60,257 bases of DNA from Myxococcaceae bacterium (lineage in GTDB: Bacteria > Myxococcota > Myxococcia > Myxococcales > Myxococcaceae): the NCBI GenBank assembly GCA_022842905.1, contig JALHOS010000001.1, positions 4,907-65,163 on the forward strand, in the 5' to 3' direction. The notes below the pieces were generated by a model, which was not told where the DNA came from, ran no database searches, and saw only the letters and a program-made list of their open reading frames with translations. This document shows, in pieces, positions 44,344 to 53,365 of the stretch. The translations under genes were made by a program, and so were the position numbers. Each line of letters opens with the position of its first letter. Position 1 is the first letter of the stretch.

Positions 44344-46263
44344 TTACTTCTTCACGGACGGCCGCTTCCCGCTGACAGACGCTGGCGGCACGACGCGCGC
44401 CATCTTCAACGGCTGGCTCAGCAGCAGCGGCTGCGCCACCGACTTCACCGTGTACGGCACCGTCGGGACGTCCAACCCTTTGAGCACGACCGGCTCGTTG
44501 CCCACCGCCTCCACGCCCGGCCCACAGCGCAGCAGCGTGTCGGACGTGATCAGCACCTCGTTCGCGCGGGCCATGCCGCACAGCCGCGCGGCGGTGTTCA
44601 CCGTCGCCCCGATCGCCGTGTAGTCCGACCGACGTGCGCTGCCGATGGCGCCGACGACCGCCATGCCGGTGTTGATCCCGACGCCGATCTCCAACATCTC
44701 GCCGCCGGCGGTGATCTTCCGGCCGCGCTCCACCATCTCCAGCGCGGCCTTCACCGCGTTGCGCGCGTCCTCTTCCTTGGCCTGCGGCGCGCCCCACATG
44801 GCCATGACGCAGTCGCCGATGAACTTGTCCACCACGCCGCCGTGCTTCTCCACGGCCTGCACCGCCTCGGAGAAGAAGGTGTTGAGGAAGGCGACGACCT
44901 CCGGCGGCTTCATGTGCGCCGAGAGCGTGGTGAAGCCGCGCAGATCGGCGAAGAGCACGGTGATCTCCGCGGTCTGCCCTTCCACCGACAGCTGCATTCG
45001 CCCGGACAGCACCTCTTCGACGGCCGCCGGCGAGAGGAAGCGCGAGAGGTTCGCCCGGTGCTCCACTTCCTGCTGCACGCGGGCGAGCAACTGCGCGTTG
45101 TCGAGCAGCGTGGCGGCCTGGGCGCCGATGGAGTCGAACAACGGCACGTCGTCACTCGAGAACGCCGCGCTCATCGACAGCGACTCGACGTAGAGCACGC
45201 CCAGCGTCCCGCTCCGGGTCCGCAGCGGCGCGGACATGACGCTGCGCACGCCACGCACCATGACGGACTGCGACCGATCGAACCGCTCGTCGGTGAGCGC
45301 GTTGTGGGTCAACAGCGCGTGGGTCGCCGTCATCGTCTGATCGAGGACCGCCCGCGGCACGTCGATCGTCTTGTCCTGGTTCCGGGACTTGGTCTTGAGC
45401 GAGCCCTGCGTGAGCCAGAGCGCCACGCCGTCGGCCGCGGGCAGCAACTCGAACAGCACCTCGAGGATTCGGTCGATCACCGCGTCGAGCGACCGCTCGA
45501 GGGTGACGCGACGGTGGAATTCCTGCGCGATTCGGAGCCGCGCGTTCTCCTTCTTCAGCTCAGCAACCCCGTCCAGATCGTTGAGCTTGACGACGACGGT
45601 CTTCCCTTCGCGCTGGGGCGGCGCTTCGTCTTCCTGCGCGACGTCGAACGGGAGCGCGCCGCCGACCGTGGTGGCCACCGCGTTGCGCCCGGTGAGCGCG
45701 ACGGGCGCGGCTTCCGGCTCGACCAGGGTATTCCCCGGCGAGTCCGGGCGGCCAGGCATGCTCGGGCCCGCGCCGTTGGGTGTCACCTCGTCGAAGGCCT
45801 TGGCTTCTTCCAGGAAGCACTTACGGACCAGGGCTGCGACGGCACCGGGCGTCGCGGCGAGCACGGTCACCGTCCGCGCGCCGACGGACTGCTTCAGATC
45901 GGCCTCGAGCGCCGGAGAGATCGGCACCGCCGCGGCGACCTGAAGCTCTCCACCTTCGACGACCCAGCGCATGGGGCACATGCGCAGCCGCTGCGCCGCG
46001 CGGACGCCGACGCGCTCGAGCAACGCCGCGTCCACCTTCGCGGACTTCAGCTTCTCGGCGCGAATGAAGCGCCCACCGTGGGCTTCGGCGAAGTGCTTGA
46101 GCAGGTCCTGCTCCTTGACCAACTCGAGCTCGAGCAGCGCGTCGATGAGGCCTCGCTCGGTGGCCTGGCCGTGGGCCTGGGCCTTCTCGAGCGCCCACGC
46201 GTCGACCACGCCTGCGGACCGCAGCCGGGCCCCAACGCCGCCATCAGCTTCCCGCGAACCCAT
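44344..46263 (-). CDS. GAF-domain class III adenylate/guanylate cyclase
   Basis: The 639-residue protein opens with an MshEN-like domain (about 1-150: LIDALLELELVKEQDLLKHF, GVRAAQRLRMCPMRWVVE) of a kind seen at the front of GspE-type ATPases and some signalling proteins, where it can bind c-di-GMP. A GAF domain spans about 245-400. The cyclase domain is at about 425-620: ITVLFADLRGFTTL with metal Asp, HGGVVDKFIGDCVMAMWG with the second Asp, and INTGMAVVGAIGSARR, DYTAIGATVNTAAR. It would make a cyclic nucleotide in response to the GAF signal. No membrane segment. Upstream of argS on the same strand, 44 bases apart. Confidence 0.85.
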   Translation of the reverse strand: MGSREADGGVGARLRSAGVVDAWALEKAQAHGQATERGLIDALLELELVKEQDLLKHFAEAHGGRFIRAEKLKSAKVDAALLERVGVRAAQRLRMCPMRWVVEGGELQVAAAVPISPALEADLKQSVGARTVTVLAATPGAVAALVRKCFLEEAKAFDEVTPNGAGPSMPGRPDSPGNTLVEPEAAPVALTGRNAVATTVGGALPFDVAQEDEAPPQREGKTVVVKLNDLDGVAELKKENARLRIAQEFHRRVTLERSLDAVIDRILEVLFELLPAADGVALWLTQGSLKTKSRNQDKTIDVPRAVLDQTMTATHALLTHNALTDERFDRSQSVMVRGVRSVMSAPLRTRSGTLGVLYVESLSMSAAFSSDDVPLFDSIGAQAATLLDNAQLLARVQQEVEHRANLSRFLSPAAVEEVLSGRMQLSVEGQTAEITVLFADLRGFTTLSAHMKPPEVVAFLNTFFSEAVQAVEKHGGVVDKFIGDCVMAMWGAPQAKEEDARNAVKAALEMVERGRKITAGGEMLEIGVGINTGMAVVGAIGSARRSDYTAIGATVNTAARLCGMARANEVLITSDTLLRCGPGVEAVGNEPVVLKGLDVPTVPYTVKSVAQPLLLSQPLKMARVVPPASVSGKRPSVKK

Positions 46264-46392
46264 GTCGAGGCGCAGCAGCTTACGCGACCTGTGCGCGGGT
46301 GCACGCAGACGTCACGGCAGCTGATTGACCACGTCGTCGTCCGCGCCCACACACAGCCCCGCACCTGGCGGTCGCCAGCTCCGCCCGCCGAC

Positions 46393-47367
46393 TCACGGCG
46401 ACTGGTTCAAGAAGACGCTGGCGGCTTGGCTCGGCACGCGGGCCGCCAAATCGTTCGGCAGCCGCCAGAACGCCTGGTGCTCGCCGAGCGCGACGAGCTC
46501 GTAACGACCCGTCGGGAGCCTTCCATAGTCGGACACGCTGAGTGCGCCGCCCTGCAGCCGGACCAACTGCGCCCGAGGCAGGACGTACGCCGTCAGCCGC
46601 TGCCGCACGGCGACGCGACCGAGCTGCCCTTCGAGCTCTTGCAGCACGTCGACGAGATCCGGCACCAGCGCGGCGATCACCTCTTCCCCCGGCTGAAGCG
46701 GTCCGGGCCGCGGGCGCCAGCGAAGGAACAGGCGCAGGCTCACGTCGGGGATCCCGTCGCCCTCGGCGTCGTCGGGGCGCCCGTCGCGATCGGCGTCGAG
46801 AAGCCCGAAGGCGAAGCCACCGCGCCGCGAGTCGAACACCCCCACGTCGTCGGCGATCAGCACGAGCGGGTTCTCCACCGCCAGGTGGGGATCGAGCGGC
46901 ACGGCACCGGTCGCGCCTTCGAGCCGAAACGCTGGAGGCTCGCGCTGGACGAGCTGGGCGCAGTCGAGCGGAGCCTCGGTGTCGCGGCCCGGCTGCACGT
47001 CGAGCCGGAGGGAGGTGGCGAGCCGATCTCCGGCGGACGCCTGGGCCAGCACGTCGACGTTCGGATCGAAGTTGTCCTGCAGATCGAGCAGGCCGCCGAG
47101 CTCGTACGGATCCGCTTCGACCGCGCCGAAGACATAGCGGGCGTCACCGGTGGCGATGCGCGGCGCAGGCACCGCCGTCGCGAACTGAGGAATCGAGGGA
47201 CCGACCGCCGGCGCCGTTCCCGAGACGCGGCTCAAGAACGCCCACGCGGTGCCGACCACCGGCGCGCGCACCGGGCCGCTGACGGTGCCGACCTTGGACA
47301 ACGCCGGCAGCGCGGGAGGCCCGCAAGCGGCCAGCAGCACCATGCACGCGGCCGGCAGCCAGCGCAT
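46393..47367 (-). CDS. Hypothetical lipoprotein at end of lysine-degradation operon
   Basis: The 324-residue protein has a lipoprotein signal MRWLPAACMVLLAAC (lipobox LAAC) and contains a calcium-type motif DADRDGRPDDAEGDGIPD like a TSP3 repeat. The remaining sequence looks beta-rich and matches nothing I know. The start overlaps the kce stop as TGATG, so it may be translated with the lysine genes even though it is exported; that linkage could be accidental. Position at the end of the run leaves its role open. Confidence 0.7.
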   Translation of the reverse strand: MRWLPAACMVLLAACGPPALPALSKVGTVSGPVRAPVVGTAWAFLSRVSGTAPAVGPSIPQFATAVPAPRIATGDARYVFGAVEADPYELGGLLDLQDNFDPNVDVLAQASAGDRLATSLRLDVQPGRDTEAPLDCAQLVQREPPAFRLEGATGAVPLDPHLAVENPLVLIADDVGVFDSRRGGFAFGLLDADRDGRPDDAEGDGIPDVSLRLFLRWRPRPGPLQPGEEVIAALVPDLVDVLQELEGQLGRVAVRQRLTAYVLPRAQLVRLQGGALSVSDYGRLPTGRYELVALGEHQAFWRLPNDLAARVPSQAASVFLNQSP

Positions 47368-48200
47368 CACGACAGGCGGAGCAGCTCGCGGGCCTGCTGC
47401 GGCGTCGCCAGCGTGCGGCCTTTGGCCCGGGCGAGCTCGGCCGCCGCGGCGACCAGCTCGTAGTTGCCCTTCGCGAGCACGCCCTTGGATCGGTAGATGT
47501 TGTCCTCGAGCCCGACGCGCGAGTTGCCACCCCGCTCCGCCGCCAGCTCGACGAAGGGCAGCTGGTGGCGCCCCATGGCCGCGCAGGTCCAGGTGCTGCC
47601 CTGCGGAATGTAGCTGCGCATGAAGTCCAACGCCTCGACCGACGCGGCCAGCGCGCCGCCCACCCCGAGCACGAAGTCGAAGTGCGCGGGCAGCGTGATG
47701 AAGCCTTCCTTCGCCAGCGCGCGGGCTTCGTCGATCATGCCGACGTCGAAGCACTCGATCTCCGGCTTCAGGCCGATGGCTTTGATGCGCGTGGCGATGT
47801 CGCGAATGAGCGGCCGGGGGTTGCTGAAGACGTCGTTTCCGAAGTTGACGGTGCCGGTCGAGAGCGTGGCCATGTCCGGACGATCGTCGCCGGTGAGCTT
47901 GAGCGGGCCGCAGCGCTCGTCGGCGCTCATGCCCACGGCGCCACCGGTCGACACCTGAATGAGAATGTCGCAGCGCTTGCGAATGGCGCGGATCGCCGCG
48001 CGGAACAGCTCGGTGTCCTGGCTGGGCGCGCCGGTCGCGGTGCGCACGTGAATGTGGACCATGGCCGCGCCGGCCTCGCGGCACTTCGCGGCGTCTTCGG
48101 CGATCTCGTCGGCGGTGATCGGGAGGTAGGGCGTCTGCTCGCGGGTGACTTCGGCGCCGACCATCGCGGCGGTGAGGACCATGGGAGGGTGCGCGGACAT
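47367..48200 (-). CDS. kce: 3-keto-5-aminohexanoate cleavage enzyme (BKACE family)
   Basis: The 277-residue protein has the BKACE pattern: the metal-binding VHIHVR (His49, His51), ILIQVSTGGAVGM, TLSTGTVNFGN, KPEIECFDVGMI and GGNSRVGLEDN. Kce converts 3-keto-5-aminohexanoate and acetyl-CoA into 3-aminobutyryl-CoA and acetoacetate. The nearby kamD, kamE and kal genes make this assignment firm rather than one of the many other BKACE activities. It lies 37 bases after the VOC gene on the same strand. Confidence 0.9.
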   Translation of the reverse strand: MSAHPPMVLTAAMVGAEVTREQTPYLPITADEIAEDAAKCREAGAAMVHIHVRTATGAPSQDTELFRAAIRAIRKRCDILIQVSTGGAVGMSADERCGPLKLTGDDRPDMATLSTGTVNFGNDVFSNPRPLIRDIATRIKAIGLKPEIECFDVGMIDEARALAKEGFITLPAHFDFVLGVGGALAASVEALDFMRSYIPQGSTWTCAAMGRHQLPFVELAAERGGNSRVGLEDNIYRSKGVLAKGNYELVAAAAELARAKGRTLATPQQARELLRLS

Positions 48201-48237
48201 GATGGGCGCACCCTACAGCGGATCACACAGCGACGCG

Positions 48238-48630
48238 TCAAGCCCGGTGCGTGACGGCCTCGACCGAGTTCCCGTCGGGATCGAGCAAGAACGCCCCGTA
48301 GTACGTCGTGCCGTAATGCGGCCGCGGCCCGGGAGCACCGTCGTCCGTGCCCCCGGCCTCGAGCCCAGCCTTGTGAAACGCCTGCACCGCCTCGCGACTG
48401 CGCGCCACGAAGCCGGTGTGGTGTTTGCTGCCCCGCTCCTTCTTCTCGATGAGCCAGAGCGTCGGCTTCCCCGCAGGCCCGTACGCCACGACACGCGCCG
48501 TCGGGAACGCGGCGTCCCAGCTCGTCACCATCTGCGTGACGACGCCGTAGCCGAGCGCCTCGAGCGCCGCGTCGTAGAACCGCTTCGCCGCGTCGAACTT
48601 CGTGGTGTACGCCGACAGGTGGTCGATCAC
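48238..48630 (-). CDS. VOC (glyoxalase-like) family protein in lysine operon
   Basis: This is a 130-residue vicinal-oxygen-chelate fold protein: [58 protein letters not shown] and [13 protein letters not shown]. The GTG start at 48630 overlaps the kal stop (GTGA); the upstream ATG in the same frame would add 20 residues of shadow. Metal-binding His and Glu (HHTGF, NSVEAV) are present. The substrate is unknown. Between kal and kce in a lysine pathway it might handle a pathway by-product, but VOC proteins are too diverse to say. Confidence 0.82.
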   Translation of the reverse strand: MIDHLSAYTTKFDAAKRFYDAALEALGYGVVTQMVTSWDAAFPTARVVAYGPAGKPTLWLIEKKERGSKHHTGFVARSREAVQAFHKAGLEAGGTDDGAPGPRPHYGTTYYGAFLLDPDGNSVEAVTHRA

Positions 48631-49031
48631 CCCTTGGCTCCCAGGCGCTGCTTTTCCTTCGGCGTCACGCAGGTGCCCTTCGCCCGGCACACGACGATCG
48701 GCGGGTCGATCACCACCGCGGCCGAGTCGTTGATCTCCGGCGCCGCGCGAATCACCTTGCGCGCTTCGAACGTCATCGCCCGCGACGTGTTGCCGACCTT
48801 GCTGATGGTCCCGACGGCCTCGATGTAGTCGCCGGCGTAGACCGGCGCCAAGAACTCCACGCTGTCGTACGCGCGGAACAACCCTTCGTCGCCGTCGAGC
48901 CGAATCAGCAACTCCGTCGCCACGTCGCCGAACAGGCCGAGCATGCGCGCGCCGTCGACCAAGTTCCCGCCGTAGTGCGCGTCATGGCTGCTCATGCGCA
49001 GGCGGATCGTCACCGTCAGGCCTTCAGACAT
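48627..49031 (-). CDS. kal: 3-aminobutyryl-CoA ammonia-lyase
   Basis: The 134-residue hotdog-fold protein closely follows the Kal pattern: [55 protein letters not shown] and EARKVIRA. It removes ammonia from 3-aminobutyryl-CoA to give crotonyl-CoA, the step after Kce. Overlaps the kamE stop by 8 bases and the VOC start by 4. The hallmark residues are intact. Confidence 0.9.
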   Translation of the reverse strand: MSEGLTVTIRLRMSSHDAHYGGNLVDGARMLGLFGDVATELLIRLDGDEGLFRAYDSVEFLAPVYAGDYIEAVGTISKVGNTSRAMTFEARKVIRAAPEINDSAAVVIDPPIVVCRAKGTCVTPKEKQRLGAKG

Positions 49032-49821
49032 GCGGCTCTCCTTCGAAGTGCGTGCCCTTCGCTTCCTTGCCCAGCCGCTGCAGCACCTGGTGCACCACGA
49101 AGTTCGCCACGTCCGACGGCTTGGTGCCCGGCCCGAAGCCCGCGTCGAAGCCCAGCTCCACCGCCAGCTTGTGATCCACCCGCGGCCCGCCGAACAGCAG
49201 CGTCATCTTCCCGTGAACGCCGGCCTTCTTCGCCTCTTCGACGAAGCTGCGCGCGTTCTCCTTGTGCACGTCGCGCTGGGTGACGACTTGGCTGACCAAG
49301 ATCGCGTCGGCGTTCTTCTCCTTGGCGCGGCGAATCAGCTCCGCGTTCGGCACCTGGCTGCCCAGGTTGAACGCTTCGAACCAGGGGTAGCGCTCGAGGC
49401 CGTAGTCGCCAGCGAAGCCCTTCATGTTGAGGATCGCGTCGATGCCGACGGTGTGCGTGTCCGTCCCGGTGCAGGCGCCGAACACGACGACGCGCCGCGC
49501 GATCTTCTCTTCGATGAGCTTGTTGAGCTCTCCGAAGCCGAGCTTCTTGATGACGATCTCCGGCACGTCGATCTCGCCGTAGTCGAGCACCACCGGCGAG
49601 CGCGCGTAGACGACGAAGAACGTGTACTGATCCGCGGCCCGCTCCACCGCGGCGACCTTCACGTCGGTCAGCCCCAGCTTCTGGCAGTAGACCTTGGCGG
49701 CTTCCTTCGCCTTCTCCGACGCCATCACCGGCAGCGTGAACGACAGCTGAATGATGCCGTCGTCCCGCCGATCGCCGTACGCCCGCAGCAGCTGCCGCTC
49801 TTTGGATCCAGGGTGGCTCAT
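49024..49821 (-). CDS. kamE: Lysine 5,6-aminomutase, beta subunit (B12-binding)
   Basis: The 265-residue subunit holds the cobalamin base-off motif D-x-H-x-x-G (DTHTVG, His123) and the PLP-lysine region [15 protein letters not shown] (Lys135 the likely Schiff-base residue). Together with KamD it moves the 6-amino group of D-lysine or the beta-lysine isomer to carbon 5 in an adenosylcobalamin and PLP-dependent radical reaction. It sits 4 bases after a small exported protein gene that separates it from kamD. Normal length. Confidence 0.93.
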   Translation of the reverse strand: MSHPGSKERQLLRAYGDRRDDGIIQLSFTLPVMASEKAKEAAKVYCQKLGLTDVKVAAVERAADQYTFFVVYARSPVVLDYGEIDVPEIVIKKLGFGELNKLIEEKIARRVVVFGACTGTDTHTVGIDAILNMKGFAGDYGLERYPWFEAFNLGSQVPNAELIRRAKEKNADAILVSQVVTQRDVHKENARSFVEEAKKAGVHGKMTLLFGGPRVDHKLAVELGFDAGFGPGTKPSDVANFVVHQVLQRLGKEAKGTHFEGEPHV

Positions 49822-49825
49822 GGCT

Positions 49826-50317
49826 TCACTTCTTCCCGTACTTGATTGACTCGCTGACCCGCTTGACGACCTGCCCCAGCTTCACCGCCTGCGCCGTCGG
49901 CCCGACGATCGTGAGCACCCACTTGGTGCGCCCGTCGCAGCCGACGAACGTGGTGGTCGTCACCTTCTTCTCTTCAGGCTCGCCGCCCTCCTTCGCTTCC
50001 TTCACCACGTCGTGCTCGACGCGCTTGGCGGCCGGCGCGAGGCCCACGGACATGACCATGGGCGACTCCCACTTCAGCGCTTCGACGATCTGATCGAGGC
50101 ACGCCTTGGCGGGGCGAATGGGATCGACCGGAAAGACGGACATGGACACGCGCATGTCCTCATTCGCCCACTCCGCGCCGCTGCCGTCTTCGGCGGGGGC
50201 CTTCTTCCACTCCGCCGGGGCCTTGAACTTGAGCCGCTCGTACTGCTGATCGGCCATGCGCACCGCGTCGCCCTTGCCGGCGAGCGCCAAGAGCACCACC
50301 AACGCCGAAGCCGTCAT
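49826..50317 (-). CDS. Small exported protein between kamD and kamE
   Basis: The 163-residue product starts with a short signal-like segment (MTASALVVLLALAGKG) and has a mature domain with APAEWKKAPA, VSMSVFPVDPIRPAKACLDQ, TTTTFVGCDGRTKWVLTIVG and VVKRVSESIKYG. It has no recognised family and two cysteines. The start overlaps the kamD stop by 4 bases, so it is translationally coupled to a cytoplasmic enzyme subunit though it looks exported. This insertion between two subunits of one enzyme is unusual. Gene likely; its function and any link to lysine use are unknown. Confidence 0.7.
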   Translation of the reverse strand: MTASALVVLLALAGKGDAVRMADQQYERLKFKAPAEWKKAPAEDGSGAEWANEDMRVSMSVFPVDPIRPAKACLDQIVEALKWESPMVMSVGLAPAAKRVEHDVVKEAKEGGEPEEKKVTTTTFVGCDGRTKWVLTIVGPTAQAVKLGQVVKRVSESIKYGKK

Positions 50318-51867
50318 GCGCGCCCCTCCAAAATGTCCAGGAACGGGTTGAAGTAGTCGGGCGACTTCTCGAGCACGCCGTCGAGCCCCTTGCCGCCAGT
50401 CTCGGTGCGCTTCACGTCACCGAAGTGGCCGCGGCCGATCGCCGCCACCATGCCGTCGCGCTGGCATTCCTCGAGCAGCTCCATCGCCTTGCCGAAGACG
50501 AAGCGGGCGCGGTTCGCGATCTTTCCGTCTTCGCGCACGGTGAACTCTTCGTCGATGCCGCGGGCCGCGCGGTGAATGTACGCCGCGCTCTTGAGCGCCA
50601 CGTAGCGGTCCGACAGCAGCGGCGTGTGCATGGCTTCCGTCATCATGCCCAGCAGCTGAATGCCCTGCCGCGTCCAGATCGCCACGAGGTCGGCGAGCTT
50701 GTCGTAGGCGTGGCTGAAGAAGATGTCGGTCTCCTTGTGCTTCGTCGGCGGCATGTACTTGAGCGGCGCGTCGGGGAAGCAACGGCGCACGAGCATGGCC
50801 TGGCTCAGCTCGAGCAGCAGCGTCTCCGGGCGGTGCGGGTCGATTTCGTAGCTGTGGCCGATGCCCAGCTGCCAGTCCTTGAGGCCCGCGCGCTTGGCGA
50901 AGCACTCGTTGATGAACTGGCTGGCGATCACCGTGTGCGCCGCGTCGTAGGCGTCGGCGGTGGTGATGTAGTTGTCCTCGCCGGTGTTGATGATCAGGCC
51001 CGCGTACGCGCAGATGCGTCGGGAGAAGTACTGGTCGATGAACGTGCGCCGCATGTTGATGTCGCGGAAGAGGATTCCGTACATGGCGTCGTTGAGCAGC
51101 ATGTCGAGCCGCTCCCACGCCGCGCAGAACGCGATCTCCGACATGCACAGGCCCGACGAGTAGTTCGTCAGCTGCACGTAGCGCCGCAGCTGCTTGGACT
51201 CGTCGTCCAAGGCCTCGCGCATGATCTTGAAGTTCTCCTGCGTGGCGTACGTGCCGCCGTAGCCTTCCGTCGTGGCGCCATGCGGCACGTAGTCGAGCAG
51301 CGACTGCGCGGTGGAGCGGATCACCGCGATCACGTCGGCCCCGGCCTGCGCGGCGGCCCTGGCCTGATCCACGTCGTCGAAGATGTTCCCCGTGGCGACG
51401 ATCACGTACTTGTGAGGCGCCTCGGCCATGGGAAATTCACTGCGCAGATCGTTCCGTCGCTCGACGCGCTGCTTGAGCTCGGCGGCGGCCGCCTTCGCCT
51501 CGGCGCGCACGTCGTCCCGGAGCTTGGCCTCTTCGTCCGGAGGCAGCGCCTTGAGCTGCTCGAGCGGGGCGGCGGTCAGTCGCTCGACGGCGTCCAGCGG
51601 GCTCGTCGCGCCCATGCGCAGCGCCCGGCCGTACCAGTACGCGGCGCCCTTCCCCAAGACGCCGGCGGCCTTGAGGCGGTCCACCATCAAGTTCACCAGC
51701 GGCGCCCCCATGGAGCCCACGCCGTCGACGCCGAACCAGCGCAGCACCGTGCGCTCGACGGAGACCGTCGTGTGTCGGCCGATGTGGTCGAAGAGAGGAT
51801 CGGTGATGGATTGCGCGAGCGAACGTGCGCGCGCGACCTGCTCGTCACTGACGAAAAGCCCAGACAT
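50314..51867 (-). CDS. kamD: Lysine 5,6-aminomutase, alpha subunit
   Basis: The 517-residue TIM-barrel subunit matches KamD in length and composition: MSGLFVSDEQVARARSLAQS, HTTVSVERTVLRWFGVDGV, VPHGATTEGYGGTYATQENF, YFSRRICAYAGLIINTGED, and GIGHSYEIDPHRPETLLLEL. It binds substrate and partners with KamE. First gene of the lysine run kamD-exported protein-kamE-kal-VOC-kce. The enzymes KamA (2,3-aminomutase) and Kdd (3,5-diaminohexanoate dehydrogenase) are not in the window. Confidence 0.93.
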   Translation of the reverse strand: MSGLFVSDEQVARARSLAQSITDPLFDHIGRHTTVSVERTVLRWFGVDGVGSMGAPLVNLMVDRLKAAGVLGKGAAYWYGRALRMGATSPLDAVERLTAAPLEQLKALPPDEEAKLRDDVRAEAKAAAAELKQRVERRNDLRSEFPMAEAPHKYVIVATGNIFDDVDQARAAAQAGADVIAVIRSTAQSLLDYVPHGATTEGYGGTYATQENFKIMREALDDESKQLRRYVQLTNYSSGLCMSEIAFCAAWERLDMLLNDAMYGILFRDINMRRTFIDQYFSRRICAYAGLIINTGEDNYITTADAYDAAHTVIASQFINECFAKRAGLKDWQLGIGHSYEIDPHRPETLLLELSQAMLVRRCFPDAPLKYMPPTKHKETDIFFSHAYDKLADLVAIWTRQGIQLLGMMTEAMHTPLLSDRYVALKSAAYIHRAARGIDEEFTVREDGKIANRARFVFGKAMELLEECQRDGMVAAIGRGHFGDVKRTETGGKGLDGVLEKSPDYFNPFLDILEGRA

Positions 51868-51918
51868 GGGCGGGCTCTTTAGCGACTTCAGCCCAGCCTG
51901 GCTCGGGTGATGTGGCCG

Positions 51919-52707
51919 TCAGCGGCAGCAGGCCAAGGGGGTCCGGACCTGACACTCGTAGTTCGCTGGTACCGGCGCCTGGCGACCCTGTCCGGCATCG
52001 ACCACCCGGAAGCCTGCGCCTCGAGTGAGGAAGGCGGTCCCGTCGAAGACCGTGAGCACCGAGTCCACCGACTTGCCGTCACAGTCCGTGGCCAGGATGC
52101 TGTTGGCGCTGGACGGCGAGAACCAAAAGTTGCTGGCGCGCACCCCATAGACGACGCCAGCGTCCAGCCGAACGTCGTGCAGCGACGCGGTGGTGGTGAT
52201 CTCATCGAACGTGCACAGGTGCGCGAGCGGGCCACAGCCGGACAGCTCCTCGCAGTACCGCTTCGCGGCGGCGTAGCCCACGACCCCGCCGTCAAATTCG
52301 ATCCGCCCCGGCAGCGGCGCGGTCACACCGCAGACCGTACCGTACGCCGTCGTCGCGGAGCTTCCTGCCCGAATCACGGCGCGTTCGGCGAACGCGACAG
52401 TGGGCACCGGTAGTCCTGGGAAGGTAGTCCCGGCGACAGTCACACTCACCGACCGCGCGCGGCCCGAAAGGAGGTCGTCTCTGCAGGCCTCCGCCAGCTC
52501 TACCGAGAAATGACCGGTCTCCGTCGGCCCAACGCCGACCGATTGGCAAAACCGACCGCCACCGAGGTCCAACGCCACGGTGACGCCAGCGTCGACGGGC
52601 GCTCGCCCACCGTCCAGCAACGCCACTTGGCCGGAGTAGCGCGTGGGTGCCGGCTGCGCGACCGAGACCAGTCCCAAGAACAGAGTCACCAGCGCAGCCC
52701 ACCTCAT
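51919..52707 (-). CDS. Secreted hypothetical protein
   Basis: The 262-residue protein has signal peptide MRWAALVTLFLGLVSVAQP. The mature part is beta-rich in the first half (GQVALLDGGRAPVDAGVTVA, a carboxypeptidase-regulatory or Ig-like look) and then Cys-rich (CEELSGCGPLAHLCTFDEIT, FWFSPSSANSILATDCDGKS). The second half resembles the collagen/lectin-like secreted proteins of myxobacteria, but no family is certain. The start overlaps the stop of the upstream lipoprotein gene (ATGA), so the two are made together. Confidence 0.7.
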   Translation of the reverse strand: MRWAALVTLFLGLVSVAQPAPTRYSGQVALLDGGRAPVDAGVTVALDLGGGRFCQSVGVGPTETGHFSVELAEACRDDLLSGRARSVSVTVAGTTFPGLPVPTVAFAERAVIRAGSSATTAYGTVCGVTAPLPGRIEFDGGVVGYAAAKRYCEELSGCGPLAHLCTFDEITTTASLHDVRLDAGVVYGVRASNFWFSPSSANSILATDCDGKSVDSVLTVFDGTAFLTRGAGFRVVDAGQGRQAPVPANYECQVRTPLACCR

Positions 52708-53252
52708 TCGAAGCCTCCCTCGATCAGACACAACCCGGTGGGCGTGCATTGCGGTGACGCGCCGCCAGCCCACAAGCGCAGCACGACGCCATTCCGCTCG
52801 GCGACAACCGCCCCCCAGCCAAAGCTCCTCACGGCGCTCAGTCCGCCCGGGCCCCCGTCAGCGACACTCCCGTCGGGCTGCCCGGCATCACCTGGACCGG
52901 CATCACCTGGACCGGCATCACCTGGACCGGCATCACCTGGACCGGCATCACCTGGACCGGCATCACCTGGACCGGCGTCACCTGGACCGGCGTCACCTGG
53001 ACCGGCGTCCGGTAGGCCTGCATCGTCCCCGGCGTCGACGCCGCCATCAGCCCGGCCCGCATCGAGCCGGCCCGCATCGCTCGCGCGTCGAAGCACGCAG
53101 TACCCGGCCCGGCAGGTCCCGCTTTCCGGACAATCTCCGTCCGTCTCGCAGCTCCGGACGAACTGGCAGCCCGAAGCCACCATGACGAGCAGCCCGAAGA
53201 CGATCGTCGGGAGCGCTCGCCGAGGGGACGGTGAGGTGGGAGCTGCGATCAC
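52704..53252 (-). CDS. Lipoprotein with (GDAGP)n repeat
   Basis: The 182-residue protein has a signal with lipobox VASGC, then a short Cys-rich module (CETDGDCPESGTCRAGYC) like those in the large TSP3 lipoprotein, then a Gly-Asp-Ala-Gly-Pro repeat of eight perfect units, and an ordered C-terminus (SFGWGAVVAERNGVVLRLWA). The repeat is probably a flexible acidic spacer. Coupled to the secreted protein gene downstream by an ATGA overlap. Function unknown; cell-surface location inferred. Confidence 0.75.
   Translation of the reverse strand: MIAAPTSPSPRRALPTIVFGLLVMVASGCQFVRSCETDGDCPESGTCRAGYCVLRRASDAGRLDAGRADGGVDAGDDAGLPDAGPGDAGPGDAGPGDAGPGDAGPGDAGPGDAGPGDAGPGDAGQPDGSVADGGPGGLSAVRSFGWGAVVAERNGVVLRLWAGGASPQCTPTGLCLIEGGFE
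52886..53010 (-). repeat. Perfect 15-bp tandem repeat encoding GDAGP
   Basis: The plus-strand unit CATCACCTGGACCGG occurs six times in a row (52886-52975), followed by two copies starting CGTCACC (52976-53005) and a partial unit. The copies differ only at that one position. The period is a multiple of three, so the reading frame is kept for any copy number. Such perfect short repeats are prone to slipped-strand change. Confidence 0.9.
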
Positions 53253-53365
53253 GACGGCGACCTAACACTCGCCACGTGCGGCGGAAACACTAGCGCGCGC
53301 AGCCTTCGTCACTCCCGTCCGGGCAGGTTGCTCCGGTGGACCCAGCCACGGATACTCCAGCGTCC

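Noticed and set aside
52886-53010. Possible CRISPR array
   Set aside because: The units are 15 bases, directly abutting with no unique spacers, and encode a GDAGP repeat in frame. No cas gene is present in the window.
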